A stretch of 64,000 nucleotides of DNA from Bacillota bacterium (GTDB lineage: Bacteria; Bacillota; Limnochordia; Darwinibacteriales; DTU012). The notes beneath the pieces were generated by a model. That model ran no database searches and was not told where the DNA came from. It saw only the letters and a program-made list of their open reading frames with translations. The stretch covers positions 1-64,000 of the forward strand of contig DUVS01000008.1 of NCBI GenBank assembly GCA_012840925.1, written 5' to 3'. Made by a program: the position numbers and the translations under genes. Each line of letters opens with the position of its first letter. Positions within the stretch are counted from its first letter, which is position 1. Shown here piece by piece: positions 61,434-64,000 of this stretch.

Positions 61434-63218
61434 ATGGAGTTGGAAATCAAATTGAGGATGCAAAACAGGGTAGAAACAATCCTATGCCCGCCCGGCGCAA
61501 ACCTGTTAGAGTTGCTGCATCAGTATGGATACAGTGTGTACAGTCCCTGCGGAGGCAAGGGCAGGTGCGGAAAATGCTTGGTTAGGGTAAGTGGTAGTGC
61601 CGTCGAGTTGACGGATCCGGAAAGGCAGCATCTTACCCAGGCTCAAATTGAAGACGGCATCCGCCTGGCCTGTCAGCTCAAAGTCACCGGCAATCTGGAG
61701 ATTGACTTGTCACCCACTGATCAACTGGTAATCCTTGCTGATGATTCTGGCGGTGATGTTCAGCTGAACCCCCATGTCAGGCAGGAGGAGATTCGCCTAG
61801 AACAACCGCGCATTGACCAACAGGACGATTATTGGCAGCGGATTCAGCAACAGCTGGGACGCAAAGAAATTGCATCCCAGGCATTATGCCGTTTGGGAGA
61901 ATTAGAGCAAAAACTGGATCTGCTGGTAACTTTCAGCGACGGCAAAGTACTGGATATTGACGATCCTCAAGCAGTTGCAGCCAAGTCAGGATATTATGGG
62001 CTTGCTGTTGATATCGGTACCACCACAATAGTACTTTATCTTCTCAATCTGACCAACGGGGCACAAGTGGGTGTCCATGCCTTTGCCAATCCCCAAAGTC
62101 GTTACGGCGGTGATGTGATCACAAGGATCGACTATACAATCAACCGCGCTGATGGTGTTCAAAAACTGCAGGACACTCTGTTGGAGTCCCTTAATCAGGG
62201 GATTCAGCATCTGGTTCGCAAACACGGCATTGATACCACCAAGATTTACCACGCTGTCTTTGTTGGCAACACTGTAATGCTCCACACACTTCTTGGGGTG
62301 AATGCGGCCAGCATTGCCAATGCCCCCTATGTCCCCATTTTCACCGATGGGATGGAGTTTTCCGCCCGGGAGCTGGGTTTGGGGATCCATCCTGACGGGA
62401 TTGTGGAATTACTACCCTGTGTGTCAGGTTATGTGGGCGCGGATATCATTGCGGATCTGCTGGCTGCCGATTTCGAATCCAACCAATGGCGGTTGCTCGT
62501 AGATATTGGCACTAATGGGGAGATCATTTTGGGGAACAAAGAAAAGATGTTCGCCTGTTCCGCTGCAGCAGGGCCGGCGTTCGAAGGTGCTAATATTGCC
62601 TTCGGCATGAGCGGCATACCCGGAGCCATTGCCAGTTATCAGCTGGAGAGCAGTGGTGAGATTCGCTATCAGGCCATTGCCAATCAAGAACCCCAAGGAA
62701 TTTGCGGCTCCGGGTTGGTGGATATCATTGCGTCTTTGTACTCCCGAGGCTTTCTCAGCTCCACCGGTGCATTTCAAACAGGATTGTCAATAACTGAGTA
62801 TCAGGGACAACCGGCGTACCGGGTTGTTCCGGGCAAAGAGATCTTCCTGACCCAAAAGGATGTGCGGGAATACCAGCTGGCTGCCGGTGCAATTGCTGCC
62901 GGAATTCAGGTATTAATGAGCGAAGCCGCCATCACAGAAACAGCCATTGACCGGCTCTACCTTGCGGGCGGGTTTGGCAATTATATAAATCCTGAGAGCG
63001 CAGCCGTTTTAGGCTTGCTACCCCAAAGTCTGCTGACAAAGGTGGTGAAACTGGGCAATGGCGCCGGGGCTGGTGCCAAGCATTATTTGCTTGATCGCAG
63101 CGCCAGGGCGAGAGTTGACAAATTAAAGCAGAGGATTAAGTATGTTGAGCTGTCAGCGAGGGCTGATTTCCAAGAGCATTTTATGGGTGCCATGCTTTTT
63201 CCTGAGATCAGAGCTTAA
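61434..63218 (+). CDS. Corrinoid protein reductive activator (2Fe-2S ferredoxin + ASKHA/DUF4445, RamA/AcsV-like)
   Basis: 2Fe-2S motif CGGKGRCGKC...C, ASKHA phosphate loop GLAVDIGTTTIVLYLL, LVDIGTNGEIIL. Confidence 0.9.
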   Translation: MELEIKLRMQNRVETILCPPGANLLELLHQYGYSVYSPCGGKGRCGKCLVRVSGSAVELTDPERQHLTQAQIEDGIRLACQLKVTGNLEIDLSPTDQLVILADDSGGDVQLNPHVRQEEIRLEQPRIDQQDDYWQRIQQQLGRKEIASQALCRLGELEQKLDLLVTFSDGKVLDIDDPQAVAAKSGYYGLAVDIGTTTIVLYLLNLTNGAQVGVHAFANPQSRYGGDVITRIDYTINRADGVQKLQDTLLESLNQGIQHLVRKHGIDTTKIYHAVFVGNTVMLHTLLGVNAASIANAPYVPIFTDGMEFSARELGLGIHPDGIVELLPCVSGYVGADIIADLLAADFESNQWRLLVDIGTNGEIILGNKEKMFACSAAAGPAFEGANIAFGMSGIPGAIASYQLESSGEIRYQAIANQEPQGICGSGLVDIIASLYSRGFLSSTGAFQTGLSITEYQGQPAYRVVPGKEIFLTQKDVREYQLAAGAIAAGIQVLMSEAAITETAIDRLYLAGGFGNYINPESAAVLGLLPQSLLTKVVKLGNGAGAGAKHYLLDRSARARVDKLKQRIKYVELSARADFQEHFMGAMLFPEIRA

Positions 63219-63247
63219 TAGCTTCGCTAATTGATTAAGCTCTTTAT
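63210..63247 (+). terminator. Terminator at end of the corrinoid operon
   Basis: AGAGCTTAAT...ATTAAGCTCT followed by TTATAAA, overlapping the stop codon. Confidence 0.65.
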
Positions 63248-63377
63248 AAATTGACAATCAGATTACCAAAACATCTCGATTTATTACAATACAGCACAGA
63301 TATAATATCTTATACTGAAACTGATTCGCGTTACAGCAATAACAGACTGAGAACCAAAAGCACCAGGAGGGAATCAA

Positions 63378-64000
63378 ATGACCAAGAAACGTTTTCTGTT
63401 CTTGTTTGTACTACTGATGGCGTTGGGGTTGTCTGGTTGTTTTTCTTTTTTCTCAAAAACCCCTTATCTCAAAGTAGTTCCTGAATCAGTAGTTTTGAAT
63501 CTGGCGACTGGAGAAACTGAGGTTGAATTGACTGCAGAGGTTGTGGATCTGATTACCGATGAGCAAATTACCTGGGAAATTGCAGATGCAGCAGTTGCCA
63601 CACTTAGTGAAGAAACAGGTGCTCAAGTAAAGGTTGTTGCTCAGGCGGTCGGCGAAACAACAATCACCGTGAGCTGCGGTGAGCTTGAACCTGTGACCGT
63701 CTCTGTCAAGGTTGTTCACGATGAAAAGGCGCTGCCGCTGGTGATTGATTTTGCCGAAGCCGAGAGAAGCACTTTTTTTACCGCTGAATATACCCATGCA
63801 CCGAATATGGCTGATGAACCATTGTGTGGAATATTAAGCAGTGGTTCAAAGATCCAGATCAATGCCGGAGTGTTTTCGATGAACGGTGCCCGTTGGGCGA
63901 TTGGTGCTCCCTCCACTTATCTGGAAGGTGGTATCAAAACGACAAAAGAGGACAGTAAAACGGTCGGTTATTTGGATTTGTCCAAACCATATGCAATAAC
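63378..64000 (+). CDS. Lipoprotein with a Big_2-like Ig domain (runs off the window; absent from ORF track)
   Basis: AGGAGG RBS, MTKKRFLFLFVLLMALGLSGC lipobox, then VVPESVVLNLATGETEVELTAEVVD...ITWEIADAAVATLSEETGAQVKVVAQAVGETTITV. Confidence 0.75.
   Translation, partial: MTKKRFLFLFVLLMALGLSGCFSFFSKTPYLKVVPESVVLNLATGETEVELTAEVVDLITDEQITWEIADAAVATLSEETGAQVKVVAQAVGETTITVSCGELEPVTVSVKVVHDEKALPLVIDFAEAERSTFFTAEYTHAPNMADEPLCGILSSGSKIQINAGVFSMNGARWAIGAPSTYLEGGIKTTKEDSKTVGYLDLSKPYAI

Overview
This window is the replication-origin region of a spore-forming Firmicutes-type chromosome. The left edge is the extreme 5' end of a 16S rRNA gene on the minus strand. From there run gyrA, gyrB, remB-like, recF, an S4-domain gene, dnaN and dnaA (all minus), then oriC, then rpmH-rnpA-yidD-yidC-jag-mnmE-mnmG-mnmG-rsmG-noc-soj-spo0J (plus). 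Further right are a glycine cleavage operon, an rpsF-ssb-rpsR-rplI-lonC-aroE block, gal genes, DnaD/DnaB, spore genes (yabG, veg, SipL-like), ispE/purR, a YetA/PL26-like enzyme with an AraC regulator, and a corrinoid methyltransferase operon. I saw no CRISPR array, tRNA, IS element or prophage. Points most worth a second look: (1) two adjacent, overlapping full-length mnmG paralogs, the upstream one with altered conserved motifs; (2) an exact Noc-binding-site 14-mer (ATTTCCCGGGAAAT) inside noc; (3) a canonical parS in a perfect 34-bp palindrome between convergent genes, next to a MinD-like ATPase with a YcgR_2/PilZN-like N-terminus; (4) a DnaA-trio tract next to a perfect DnaA box between dnaA and dnaN; (5) a compact corrinoid/UroD-type methyltransferase/activase operon of unknown substrate; (6) a frameshifted kelch gene between gyrA and the rRNA operon; (7) several small ORFs absent from the ORF track. 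All family names are by recognition of protein sequence; no searches were run.
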